Shown here: piece by piece, positions 25,056 to 32,781 of the stretch
Layout: each line of letters begins with the position of its first letter
Numbering within the stretch: position 1 is the stretch's first letter
Origin: Novacetimonas cocois
GTDB taxonomy: Bacteria; Pseudomonadota; Alphaproteobacteria; Acetobacterales; Acetobacteraceae
Direction of reading: 5' to 3'
Length of the DNA: 64,000 bases
NCBI RefSeq assembly: GCF_003311635.1
Contig: NZ_QEXL01000001.1
Coordinates: forward strand, 28,843-92,842
Position numbers and translations under genes: made by a program
The notes under the pieces: model-generated
Databases searched by the model: none
What the model was told of the DNA's origin: nothing
What the model saw: the letters and a program-made list of their open reading frames with translations, nothing else

Positions 25056-27053
25056 ATGAACGCTTCTTCGGATCAGGACCGTTCCGGGGAGGAGGATCTG
25101 CCGTCCCCGCCCGTGGATGATGGACCCGGCCTGTTCGGTGATGCGCCTGCGCCGCCTGCCCCCGCCGCGACGGCGACGCCCTATCGGGTTCTGGCGCGCA
25201 AGTACCGTCCCACCACATTTGATGACCTGATCGGTCAGGACACGACCGTCCGCATCCTGCGCAATGCCTTTGCGCTGGGGCGCGTGGCGCATGCCTTCAT
25301 GCTGACGGGCGTGCGTGGCGTGGGCAAGACGACGACGGCGCGCATCATCGCCCGCGCGCTGAACTGCACCGGCCCCGACGGGAAGGGCGGGCCAACCGCC
25401 GATCCGTGCGGCGTGTGTCCCAACTGCGTCGCCATCCTTGCCGATCGCCATCCCGATGTCATGGAAATGGACGCCGCGTCGCGCACCGGCGTCGACGATG
25501 TGCGCGAGATCATCGAATCGACGCGCTTCCGTCCCATCCAGGGACGCATGAAGGTCTTCATCATCGATGAGGTCCACATGCTGTCGCGCAACGCGTTCAA
25601 TGCGCTGCTCAAGACGCTTGAGGAACCGCCGTCGCAGGTGACGTTCATTTTCGCCACGACCGAACTGCGCAAGGTGCCGGTGACGGTGCTGTCGCGCTGT
25701 CAGACATTCGACCTGCGCCGGGTGCCGCAGGACATGCTGGCCGCGCATTTCGGGCGCGTGGCGGCGGCGGAAAATGTATCCTTTACGCCTGATGCGCTTG
25801 CGCTGATCGCGCGGGCGGCGGACGGGTCGGTGCGCGACGGGCTGTCGCTGCTGGACCAGGCCATCGCGCAGGGTACCCTCGATGGCGAGGGACAGGCCGA
25901 TGCGCAGCCGATCGACGCCACGCTGGTCAGCGGCATGCTGGGACAGGCCGACCGGGGCATGGTGTTCGACCTGCTCGACGCGGTTCTGGCCGGGCGGCCC
26001 GGCCAGGCGCTGACCATCACGGACGAGGTGTTCGCACGCGGCGCGGACCTTGGCGTGATGCTGGCCGATGTGCTGGAACTGATCCATACGGTCTCCCGCC
26101 TCAAGGCGGTTCCGGCCCTGCGGGAAGGATCAGACCTGCCGGAAATGGAGCGTGAGCGCTGTCTCGCCATTGCGGATCGTGTCTCCGTGCCGGTGCTGGG
26201 GCGCACGTGGCAAATGCTCCTCAAGGGACAGGCGGAGGTGGAACACGCGCCTGATCGCAGGCAGGCGGCCGAAATGGTCCTGATCCGCATGTGTTACGTG
26301 GCGGACCTGCCGCCGCCGGGCGATCTGGTGCGGCGGATGACCGAACGCGGTCCGGACGCGCCGGCCCCTGACGGGCGCGAGCAACCGGCGTCCGATGCAC
26401 CGTCGCAGGCAGGCGTCCCGCAGGCCGTGGGGCCGCAGGTTACGGCCGCCGCGCGGGTGGCGCCGGGCGCGCCATCGGGGGGACCGGCGCTGCGCATGGT
26501 CGCCAATGGCGGCGTCCGCGTCGATGGCGTGGCGGAAAGCGAGGTTATCGCCCGCCCCGTGCCCGAGACGCGACCCCATCTGCGCACATGGCGGGAGGTC
26601 GTGGCGTTCGTTTCGGGACGCGATGCCATGCTGCATGGTCATCTGCGACATTCGACGCATCTGGTGTCATTTGCCGCGCCCGAGATCCGGATCCGCGTGG
26701 AAACGGGCGCGATCGCGGGGCTTGCGCGGCGTCTGGAAAACCTGCTGCGCAAGGAAACCGGCGATCCGGCCTGGAAAATCCGCACCTGCGAGGAAGAGGG
26801 CGAGCCCACCCTGGCGGAGCAGGGGGCCGAAATCATCCAGATCCATCGCGCGGACGCGGCCTCCCACCCGCTGGTTCAGGCGATCATGTCGGTCTTTCCC
26901 ACCGCGCGGCTGGGGCAGGTGACCGATCATGCGCTTGACGATTACGGCCTTCCGCCTGAAGACATCACACCAGCCATGTTGGCCCCGGATCTGGAATTCG
27001 CGCCACTGGATGCCGAACTGGTGGATGAAGACGATCTGCCCCCCGAAGACTGA
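25056..27053 (+). CDS. dnaX: DNA polymerase III subunits gamma/tau
   Basis: 665 residues from the ATG at 25056; the frame is open back into the SRP RNA, which sets the limit. The clamp-loader AAA+ motor has Walker A GVRGVGKTTTARI, the zinc-binding cysteines of domain I (C-x8-C-x2-C-x2-C type in the NCTGPDG...CGVCPNC segment), Walker B VFIIDEVHML and the SRC motif LSRCQTFDLRR. The C-terminal third is Ala/Pro-rich linker plus a tau-type domain with RTWREVVAFVSGRDAMLHGH. No obvious slippery heptamer for a gamma-producing frameshift is visible. First protein gene of a run with ybaB and recR. Confidence 0.96.
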   Translation: MNASSDQDRSGEEDLPSPPVDDGPGLFGDAPAPPAPAATATPYRVLARKYRPTTFDDLIGQDTTVRILRNAFALGRVAHAFMLTGVRGVGKTTTARIIARALNCTGPDGKGGPTADPCGVCPNCVAILADRHPDVMEMDAASRTGVDDVREIIESTRFRPIQGRMKVFIIDEVHMLSRNAFNALLKTLEEPPSQVTFIFATTELRKVPVTVLSRCQTFDLRRVPQDMLAAHFGRVAAAENVSFTPDALALIARAADGSVRDGLSLLDQAIAQGTLDGEGQADAQPIDATLVSGMLGQADRGMVFDLLDAVLAGRPGQALTITDEVFARGADLGVMLADVLELIHTVSRLKAVPALREGSDLPEMERERCLAIADRVSVPVLGRTWQMLLKGQAEVEHAPDRRQAAEMVLIRMCYVADLPPPGDLVRRMTERGPDAPAPDGREQPASDAPSQAGVPQAVGPQVTAAARVAPGAPSGGPALRMVANGGVRVDGVAESEVIARPVPETRPHLRTWREVVAFVSGRDAMLHGHLRHSTHLVSFAAPEIRIRVETGAIAGLARRLENLLRKETGDPAWKIRTCEEEGEPTLAEQGAEIIQIHRADAASHPLVQAIMSVFPTARLGQVTDHALDDYGLPPEDITPAMLAPDLEFAPLDAELVDEDDLPPED

Positions 27054-27069
27054 CGCCTGAAGGAGAGAA

Positions 27070-27399
27070 ATGAACATGAAGAATCTTGCCGGCCTGATGA
27101 AGCAGGCCACGCAGATGCAGGCCCGCATGGAAGAAATGCAGGCCAAGCTGGAATCAATGACCATCGAGGGCAGCGCGGGCGCGGGCATGGTGAATGTCAC
27201 CCTCAATGGCAAGGGTGACATGAAGGCCATCCGGATCGACCCCAAGCTGGCCGATCCCGAGGAAATGGAAATGCTGCAGGACCTGATCCTTGCCGCCTGT
27301 GCCGACGCGCGCACGAAGCTCGATGCAACGGCGAGCGAGGAGATGAAGAAGGTGACCGGCGGCCTGAACCTGCCCGGTGGCATGAAATTCCCGTTCTGA
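27070..27399 (+). CDS. ybaB: YbaB/EbfC family nucleoid-associated protein
   Basis: 109 residues. A small DNA-binding dimer usually encoded between dnaX and recR, as here. The N-terminal coiled-coil helix ([20 protein letters not shown]) is followed by the [20 protein letters not shown] strand region and the C-terminal PGGMKFPF. An AAGGAGAG site precedes the ATG at 27070; the second Met two codons later is an alternative. Confidence 0.96.
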   Translation: MNMKNLAGLMKQATQMQARMEEMQAKLESMTIEGSAGAGMVNVTLNGKGDMKAIRIDPKLADPEEMEMLQDLILAACADARTKLDATASEEMKKVTGGLNLPGGMKFPF

Positions 27400-27427
27400 T
27401 CGCAAACCCGAACCACAGGGGGATGTG

Positions 27428-28021
27428 ATGGGCGGCGCGGAAATCGAGCGGCTGATTACCCTTCTGGGACGGCTGCCGGGGCTGGGGCCGCGTTCCGCCC
27501 GGCGCGCCGCACTCGCGCTGCTTCGCCAGCCCCATGCGCGCATGCTGCCGCTGGCGCAGGCGATGGAACATGCGGCCCGCGCGGTGCGGACCTGTTCCAC
27601 CTGCGGTAACCTGGATACCTGCGACCCGTGTTCGATCTGTGCCGACCCGTCGCGCGACCGCGGGCTGGTCTGCGTTGTTGAAAACGTGGGCGACCTGTGG
27701 GCGCTGGAGCGCGCGGGCGTGCATCGTGGCGTCTATCAGGTGCTGGGCGGAACGCTGTCGGCGCTGGATGGAATCGGGCCGGAAGACCTGAACGTCGCCC
27801 CGCTTTATGCCCGGCTGGAGGCCGGCGGCGTGCGGGAGGTCATCCTGGCGCTGGGTGCCACGGTCGATGGCGCCACGACGATGCACTGGCTGCATGACAG
27901 CCTGTCGCGGTTCAACATTCCCGTCAGTCGCGTGGGGCAGGGCGTGCCGGTTGGCGGCGCGCTGGATGTCCTTGATGACGGCACGCTTGCGGCCGCGCTG
28001 ATGGCGCGCCGGCCGGCATGA
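27428..28021 (+). CDS. recR: Recombination protein RecR
   Basis: 197 residues. RecR forms a clamp with RecO/RecF in gap repair. Present in order: N-terminal HhH (RLPGLGPRSARRAAL), the cysteine zinc finger (CSTCGNLDTCDPCSIC), the Toprim domain beginning RGLVCVVENVGDLWALE, and the C-terminal SRVGQGVPVGGALDVLDDGT block. A GTG at 27425 sits directly before the ATG at 27428 and either may serve. Overlaps the next gene by 4 bases (ATGA). Confidence 0.96.
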   Translation: MGGAEIERLITLLGRLPGLGPRSARRAALALLRQPHARMLPLAQAMEHAARAVRTCSTCGNLDTCDPCSICADPSRDRGLVCVVENVGDLWALERAGVHRGVYQVLGGTLSALDGIGPEDLNVAPLYARLEAGGVREVILALGATVDGATTMHWLHDSLSRFNIPVSRVGQGVPVGGALDVLDDGTLAAALMARRPA

Positions 28022-28842
28022 CGGTGGACGCGATGTCTTGGCCCGTGCCGGCCGCGATACCGCGCGTGGCACTGGTGACGGGGGGCGGCGCGCGACTGGG
28101 ACGCGCCATCGCCCTGGAACTGGCGCAAAGCGGTTTTGACGTGGCGATCCACTATAACGCCAGCCATGACGCGGCGCGGCAGACACTGTCGGACATCATG
28201 GCGATGGGCCGTGCCGGATGCCTCGTGCGGGCCGACCTGTCGCATGAGGAGGAGGCGCGTGGCCTTCTGCCGCGCGTATGTGAAAAGCTGGGGCCGGTGG
28301 GGGTGCTGGTCAACAATGCCAGTGTTTTCGAGCGGGACGAGTGGGATACGGCAACGCGGGAGGGATGGGATGCCCATCTGGAGCCCAACCTGCGCGCGCC
28401 CTTTGTCCTGATGCAGGAATTCGGCCGGCAGATGCCCCCGGACAGGCAGGGCATGGTACTGAACATGCTGGACGAGCGCGTATGGTCGCTTACGCCGCAT
28501 TTCATCAGCTATACCGTGTCCAAGGCGGCGCTGTGGTCCCTTACGCAGAGCATGGCGCTCGCCCTTGCGCCGCGCGGCATCCGGGTCAACGCCATCGGTC
28601 CCGGCCCCGTGCTCCCGACGCCACGACAGACCCCTGCGCAGTTCGCCCGTCAGTGCGCCGCCCTGCCGCTGGGTCATGGCGCGACGGTGGCGGAAATCGC
28701 CCATGCGGTCCTGTCGCTTGTCTGCATGCCTTCTGTTACGGGGCAGATGCTGGCGCTTGACGGGGGACAGCACCTGCAATGGTCGCCCGCCGCGCCTGCC
28801 GCAAGGTCCCTGCCCGATAACGGAATGCATGACGGCACATGA
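28018..28842 (+). CDS. folM: FolM-like SDR, pteridine reductase family
   Basis: 274 residues. The cofactor motif VALVTGGGARLGRAIA has Arg in the position typical of pteridine reductases and FolM (TGxxxRLG), which favours NADPH. NNASVFERDEW, the catalytic YTVSKAAL and INAIGPGPVLP follow. FolM reduces dihydromonapterin and has weak dihydrofolate reductase activity. Position between recR and folB, with ATGA overlaps on both sides, supports a pterin role. Whether it serves as the main dihydrofolate reductase cannot be told from this window. The C-terminal 20 residues are a variable tail. Confidence 0.8.
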   Translation: MTVDAMSWPVPAAIPRVALVTGGGARLGRAIALELAQSGFDVAIHYNASHDAARQTLSDIMAMGRAGCLVRADLSHEEEARGLLPRVCEKLGPVGVLVNNASVFERDEWDTATREGWDAHLEPNLRAPFVLMQEFGRQMPPDRQGMVLNMLDERVWSLTPHFISYTVSKAALWSLTQSMALALAPRGIRVNAIGPGPVLPTPRQTPAQFARQCAALPLGHGATVAEIAHAVLSLVCMPSVTGQMLALDGGQHLQWSPAAPAARSLPDNGMHDGT

Positions 28843-29243
28843 ACGTTTTTCCCCCGTGGCCGGACCGGCCCGCCCTGCGGTGCGTCTTTGTGCGCGACCT
28901 GTTGCTGGACGCCAATATCGGCGTCTTCGCGCATGAGCAGGGAGTAACGCAGCGCATCCGCGTCAATGTCGCGTTCGGGGTGACGGATTCGCCGGGTCTG
29001 GACGTGGGTGAGGACGACCTCGCCCGCACGGTCTCCTACGAGGATGTGGTGCTTCTGGTGCGTGGCCTCGTGCGGCAGGGGCATGTGCAACTGGTGGAGA
29101 CGCTGGCCGAACGGATCGCCGCGGGGATGCTGTCCGATTCGCGGATTCGCGTGGCCCGGATCCGGGTCGAGAAGCTTGATATCTTCGACGATGCCGAAGC
29201 CGTGGGCGTGGAGATCGAACGCCGCAATCCCCACGCGGCATAG
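28839..29243 (+). CDS. folB: Dihydroneopterin aldolase
   Basis: 134 residues. It converts 7,8-dihydroneopterin to 6-hydroxymethyl-dihydropterin in folate synthesis. FolB hallmarks: VFVRDLLLDANIGVFAHEQG at the start, YEDVVLLVRGL, the HVQLVETLAERIAAGML helix with the conserved Glu, and RVEKLDIFDDAEAVGVEIER at the end. Overlaps the FolM-like gene by ATGA, so the two are probably made together. Last gene of the dnaX run. Confidence 0.94.
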   Translation: MNVFPPWPDRPALRCVFVRDLLLDANIGVFAHEQGVTQRIRVNVAFGVTDSPGLDVGEDDLARTVSYEDVVLLVRGLVRQGHVQLVETLAERIAAGMLSDSRIRVARIRVEKLDIFDDAEAVGVEIERRNPHAA

Positions 29244-29304
29244 GACTGCGCGACGCGCGGCATCGGGGCCATGCATCGCGCGGTCGTGATGGTGGTGGCG
29301 AAGA

Positions 29305-29640
29305 TCAGTTGTCGTGATCTTCCTTGTCGGTCTTCAGGTCGATGTCCGCGCTGCTGATTTCATCGTCGTCATCGTCAAGTCCGACTTCGTCTTCCATCAC
29401 GTCATCCGCGTCGGCATCCGCGTCCGTGTCCAGATCCGTATCGGGATCGAGGTCATCGGACGTGGCCGCCTTTTTGGGGGGAACGGGGGCCGCGGGTTCC
29501 ACGGGACGCCGCACGCGCGGCAGTTCCACCGGCTGTTCCGTGCCGCATTTCGGGCAGACCGCCGGATTCCTGTTCAGATCATAGAAGCGGGCGCTGCAGG
29601 AGACACAGACGCGCTTTGTGCCGAGGTTGGGCTGGGCCAT
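29305..29640 (-). CDS. TIGR02300 family protein with FYDLN zinc-ribbon-like N terminus and acidic tail
   Basis: 111 residues from the ATG at 29640. The first 35 residues hold LGTKRVCVSCSARFYDLN and CPKCG, two CxxC pairs and the FYDLN hallmark of this alphaproteobacterial family; a zinc ribbon is likely. The last 50 residues are strongly acidic, with runs of Asp (DLDPDTDLDTDADADADDV, DDDDD) ending in KTDKEDHDN. Function is unknown. It is commonly found beside cmk and rpsA, as here, but divergently oriented. The upstream part of the open frame to 29757 is not protein-like. Confidence 0.88.
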   Translation of the reverse strand: MAQPNLGTKRVCVSCSARFYDLNRNPAVCPKCGTEQPVELPRVRRPVEPAAPVPPKKAATSDDLDPDTDLDTDADADADDVMEDEVGLDDDDDEISSADIDLKTDKEDHDN

Positions 29641-29775
29641 CTTGAACCTGTCGATCCTGTTCTGTGCAAAGGAATAAAGCCACTGTCGCAACGTGACAAA
29701 AGGGCGCAGCCCCATGCCAGTTTGTCCGGCGTATGTCAAACGATGCGCGCAATGCAATGGGCAGGGGATGTTTTT

Positions 29776-29796
29776 GTGTCAATATCGGATTGACAC
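29776..29796. promoter_or_regulatory. Perfect inverted repeat upstream of the cmk unit
   Basis: GTGTCAAT (29776-29783), 5-base spacer, ATTGACAC (29789-29796). Symmetry and size suit a dimeric repressor or activator site. It lies 31 bases before the mini-ORF and in the divergent region shared with the TIGR02300 gene. Confidence 0.45.
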
Positions 29797-29826
29797 CCGA
29801 CGCAGGAATCCGGAATTGGAGGGGGT

Positions 29827-29940
29827 ATGAAAACAGCCTGTATGTTCCCGCTTCATGATGGTGTGGCGACCCCTGATATGCCTGCCATGACCATCCCTGC
29901 CTCGACCTATGTTGCGACCGGCCGGGGGCGGCGGGCATGA
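29827..29940 (+). CDS. 37-residue ORF coupled to cmk, unknown
   Basis: The ATG at 29827 follows a strong site (TTGGAGGGGG), and the TGA overlaps the cmk ATG (ATGA at 29937-29940). The product (begins MKTACMFPLHDGVATPD, ends TGRGRRA) has no recognisable domain. cmk itself has only GGGGGCGGCGGGC before its ATG, so the mini-ORF may serve to load ribosomes. It may also be a remnant of a longer gene; in related genomes I expect aroA before cmk, and it is absent here. Confidence 0.4.
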   Translation: MKTACMFPLHDGVATPDMPAMTIPASTYVATGRGRRA

Positions 29941-30575
29941 CCGCGCCGCTGATCATCGCGGTGGACGGCCCGGCGGCGGCGGGCAAGGGCACGCTGGCGC
30001 AGCGGCTGGCGCGCGCGCTGGACCTTCCGTATCTTGATACCGGGCTGCTGTATCGCGCGACGGGACGGCGGATGCTGGATGCAGGGCTGGATCCGGCCAC
30101 CACCGCCGATGATCAGGCCCGCAGGGTCACGCTTGACGACCTGTCGCGCACCGACCTGCGCGTGCCGGAGGTCGACCGCGCCGCCAGCCTTGTCGCGTCG
30201 CAGCCGTCCGTGCGGCGTATCCTGGTCGATATCCAGCGCGCCTTCGCCACGCGTCACGGCGCGGTGCTGGACGGGCGGGATATCGGGACGGTGATTTTTC
30301 CCGACGCGCGGGTAAAATTGTTCGTGACCGCCTCCCTCGCCGCGCGGGCGCGGCGGCGTTGGGAACAGATGACCGCCGATCCCGACGCCCCGGACCGGGA
30401 GGCCCAGATCGCCCGCGTCGCGCATGAGCTGGAGGCCCGTGACGCGGCCGACTCCTCGCGCGCCGTGGCCCCCCTGCGCGCCGCCCCGGATGCCATCCAT
30501 ATCGAGACCGATGACCTGAGCGCGGACGAGGTCCTGGCGGAGGCGCTGCGCATTGTTGCCCGCATGACGCGCTGA
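29937..30575 (+). CDS. cmk: (d)CMP kinase
   Basis: 212 residues. It phosphorylates CMP and dCMP. P-loop GPAAAGKGTLAQRLA near the N terminus, LPYLDTGLLYRATGR, DGRDIGTVIFPDARVKLFVTA (the CMP-binding region) and ARARRRWEQM with the lid arginines. Full length. ATGA-coupled to the mini-ORF upstream and followed by rpsA, the classic cmk-rpsA order. Confidence 0.95.
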   Translation: MTAPLIIAVDGPAAAGKGTLAQRLARALDLPYLDTGLLYRATGRRMLDAGLDPATTADDQARRVTLDDLSRTDLRVPEVDRAASLVASQPSVRRILVDIQRAFATRHGAVLDGRDIGTVIFPDARVKLFVTASLAARARRRWEQMTADPDAPDREAQIARVAHELEARDAADSSRAVAPLRAAPDAIHIETDDLSADEVLAEALRIVARMTR

Positions 30576-30859
30576 CGCTTATTTGTGGTATTTGTGGCTG
30601 GTATTTCGCCCCTGTCCCCTAGGTTTTTATTGACACGGACGGGTCATCGGGTGTCTGTGCTGTGAAATGTTGCCGTTTCGTCATGCGTGGCGGGACGCGA
30701 CGTTTTTCATGTTGGCCGTCAGGCATGCCATGACCGTGTCATGGATCGCAGCCGGGCAAGACGTTCCGATCAGGGTCGTACGGGATCATGACGCGGGGCG
30801 CAGGATTTTCCGGTCCCTTCCATCGGAATGCGACCGGATGCGGGATTTACAAGTAACTC

Positions 30860-32575
30860 ATGGCTTCAGCCACAACACAGCCTACCGCCGAACATGCGGG
30901 TGGCGAGGATTTCGCCGCCCTTCTCGAAGAGACCCTGGGCCGCGATAGCGCGTTTGACGGTTCCGTCGTAACCGGTCGTGTCGTCCGCCTGACGGACGAA
31001 TTCGCGATCGTCGATGTCGGCCTCAAGAGCGAAGGGCGCGTTGCGCTCAAGGAATTCGGCCCGCCGGGCGTGACCCCCGACGTAAAGCCGGGCGACGTCA
31101 TCGAACTGTTTGTCGAGCGTTACGAGGATCGTGACGGTTCCATCGTGCTGTCGCGCGAAAAGGCCCGTCGCGAGGAAGCCTGGACGAACCTGGAAAAGGC
31201 GTTCGAAAGCAACCAGCGCGTCAACGGCACGATCTATGGCCGCGTCAAGGGTGGCTTCACGGTCGACCTCGGCGGCGCCATGGCGTTCCTGCCCGGCAGC
31301 CAGGTCGATATCCGCCCCGTGCGCGACGTCACCCCGCTGATGGGTGTGCCGCAGCCGTTTCAGATCCTGAAGATGGACCGCGCGCGCGGCAACATCGTCG
31401 TGTCGCGTCGCGCCGTCCTTGAAGAGACGCGCGCCGAACAGCGCAGCGAGCTGATCCAGGGCCTGAAGGAAGGCATGATCCTCGACGGCGTGGTCAAGAA
31501 CATCACCGATTACGGTGCGTTCGTGGACCTCGGCGGCGTCGACGGCCTGCTGCATGTCACGGACATCGCGTGGAAGCGCATCAACCACCCGTCCGAGGCC
31601 CTGCAGATCGGTCAGCCGGTCCGCGTGCAGGTCATCCGCTTCAACCCCGATACGCAGCGCATCTCGCTGGGCATGAAGCAGCTCGAGGCCGATCCGTGGG
31701 AAAACGTGGCGATCAAGTATCCGCCGGGTGCCCGCTATACCGGTCGCGTCACGAACATCACCGATTACGGCGCGTTCGTGGAGCTGGAGCCGGGCGTCGA
31801 AGGCCTGGTGCACGTGTCCGAAATGTCCTGGACGAAGAAGAACGTCCATCCGGGCAAGATCGTCGCCACTTCGCAGGAAGTCGACGTCATGGTCCTGGAT
31901 GTGGACAGCGCGAAGCGCCGCATCTCGCTCGGCCTGAAGCAGGTCCAGCGCAACCCGTGGGAACAGTTCGCCGAGGAACACAAGGTTGGTTCCGTGGTCG
32001 AGGGCGAAATCCGCAACATCACGGAATTCGGCCTGTTCATCGGCCTGTCGCCCGACATCGATGGCATGGTCCACATGTCCGACCTGTCGTGGGACGAGCC
32101 GGGCGAAGTCGCCATGACGCATTACGAAAAGGGTCAGGTCGTCAAGGCCAAGGTCCTGGACGTGGATGTGGAAAAGGAACGCATCTCGCTTGGCATCAAG
32201 CAGCTGCATGAAGATCCGGCGGCCGATACCCTGAGCAAGGTGCAGAAGGGCGCCATCGTGACCTGCATCGTCACGGCGGTTCAGTCCAACGGCATCGAGG
32301 TCAAGGTTGACGACGTGCTGACCGGCTTCATCCGTCGCGCCGAGCTGGCCCGTGACAAGGCCGACCAGCGTCCGGAGCGTTTCGCGGTTGGCGAACGCGT
32401 CGATGCGAAGATCGTGTCGGTTGACCGCGCGGCCCGCAAGCTGGCGCTGACGATCCGCGGCCGTGAGGTCGAGGAAGACAAGCAGGCGATCACCGACTAC
32501 GGCTCGTCCGACAGCGGTGCGTCGCTGGGCGATATCCTGGGTGCAGCGATCCGTCGCCGCAACGCCGAAAGCTGA
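30860..32575 (+). CDS. rpsA: 30S ribosomal protein S1
   Basis: 571 residues with six S1 RNA-binding repeats: the first two ribosome-binding repeats (residues about 30-190) and four RNA-binding ones, recognisable by repeated ITDYGAFVDLGGVDGLLHVT/ITDYGAFVELEPGVEGLVHV/ITEFGLFIGLSPDIDGMVHM and RISLGMKQLE/RISLGLKQVQ/RISLGIKQLH ends. It brings mRNA to the ribosome. The 284-base leader after cmk has a TTGACA at 30630-30635 without a clear -10, so a separate promoter is possible. Codon use looks more restricted than in its neighbours, as expected for a highly expressed gene. A strong terminator follows. Confidence 0.98.
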   Translation: MASATTQPTAEHAGGEDFAALLEETLGRDSAFDGSVVTGRVVRLTDEFAIVDVGLKSEGRVALKEFGPPGVTPDVKPGDVIELFVERYEDRDGSIVLSREKARREEAWTNLEKAFESNQRVNGTIYGRVKGGFTVDLGGAMAFLPGSQVDIRPVRDVTPLMGVPQPFQILKMDRARGNIVVSRRAVLEETRAEQRSELIQGLKEGMILDGVVKNITDYGAFVDLGGVDGLLHVTDIAWKRINHPSEALQIGQPVRVQVIRFNPDTQRISLGMKQLEADPWENVAIKYPPGARYTGRVTNITDYGAFVELEPGVEGLVHVSEMSWTKKNVHPGKIVATSQEVDVMVLDVDSAKRRISLGLKQVQRNPWEQFAEEHKVGSVVEGEIRNITEFGLFIGLSPDIDGMVHMSDLSWDEPGEVAMTHYEKGQVVKAKVLDVDVEKERISLGIKQLHEDPAADTLSKVQKGAIVTCIVTAVQSNGIEVKVDDVLTGFIRRAELARDKADQRPERFAVGERVDAKIVSVDRAARKLALTIRGREVEEDKQAITDYGSSDSGASLGDILGAAIRRRNAES

Positions 32576-32617
32576 TATCGATCCATCCCCTGCCCAACCG
32601 GGCGGGGGATACGAAAA

Positions 32618-32652
32618 GGGCGGTGCCATTCATCTGGCACCGCCCTTTTTTT
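32618..32652. terminator. Bidirectional intrinsic terminator after rpsA
   Basis: Perfect 11-bp stem (GGGCGGTGCCA 32618-32628, TGGCACCGCCC 32635-32645), 6-base loop, then seven T on the plus strand. On the minus strand the stem is followed by TTTT, so it can also stop transcripts from the convergent M16 gene. Confidence 0.9.
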
Positions 32653-32716
32653 ATCTGTTCCTTACGTGACATCCGCCGCACCGTCTGTGTGCGTGGGAAG
32701 CCTGTCCCGATGGGCG

Positions 32717-32757
32717 GCGTCCCGTAATGCCGCCCGATCGGTGGCGGCACGGGACGC
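32717..32757 (-). terminator. Large imperfect hairpin downstream of the M16 peptidase gene
   Basis: GCGTCCCGT-AAT-GCCGCC (32717-32734) pairs with GGCGGC-ACGGGACGC (32743-32757), 15 pairs with a 3-base bulge and an 8-base loop. It lies 25 bases beyond the M16 stop. No T-run; possibly a 3'-end stabiliser ahead of the rpsA terminator. Confidence 0.4.
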
Positions 32758-32781
32758 AGGCCCGTCAGGGCAGGGACCGGA

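Noticed and set aside
25056..27053. Programmed frameshift site in dnaX
   Set aside because: No A-rich slippery heptamer is visible in this GC-rich gene.
30630..30660. rpsA promoter with TTGACA at 30630
   Set aside because: Good -35 but no acceptable -10 at 16-18 bases; kept only as a remark under rpsA.
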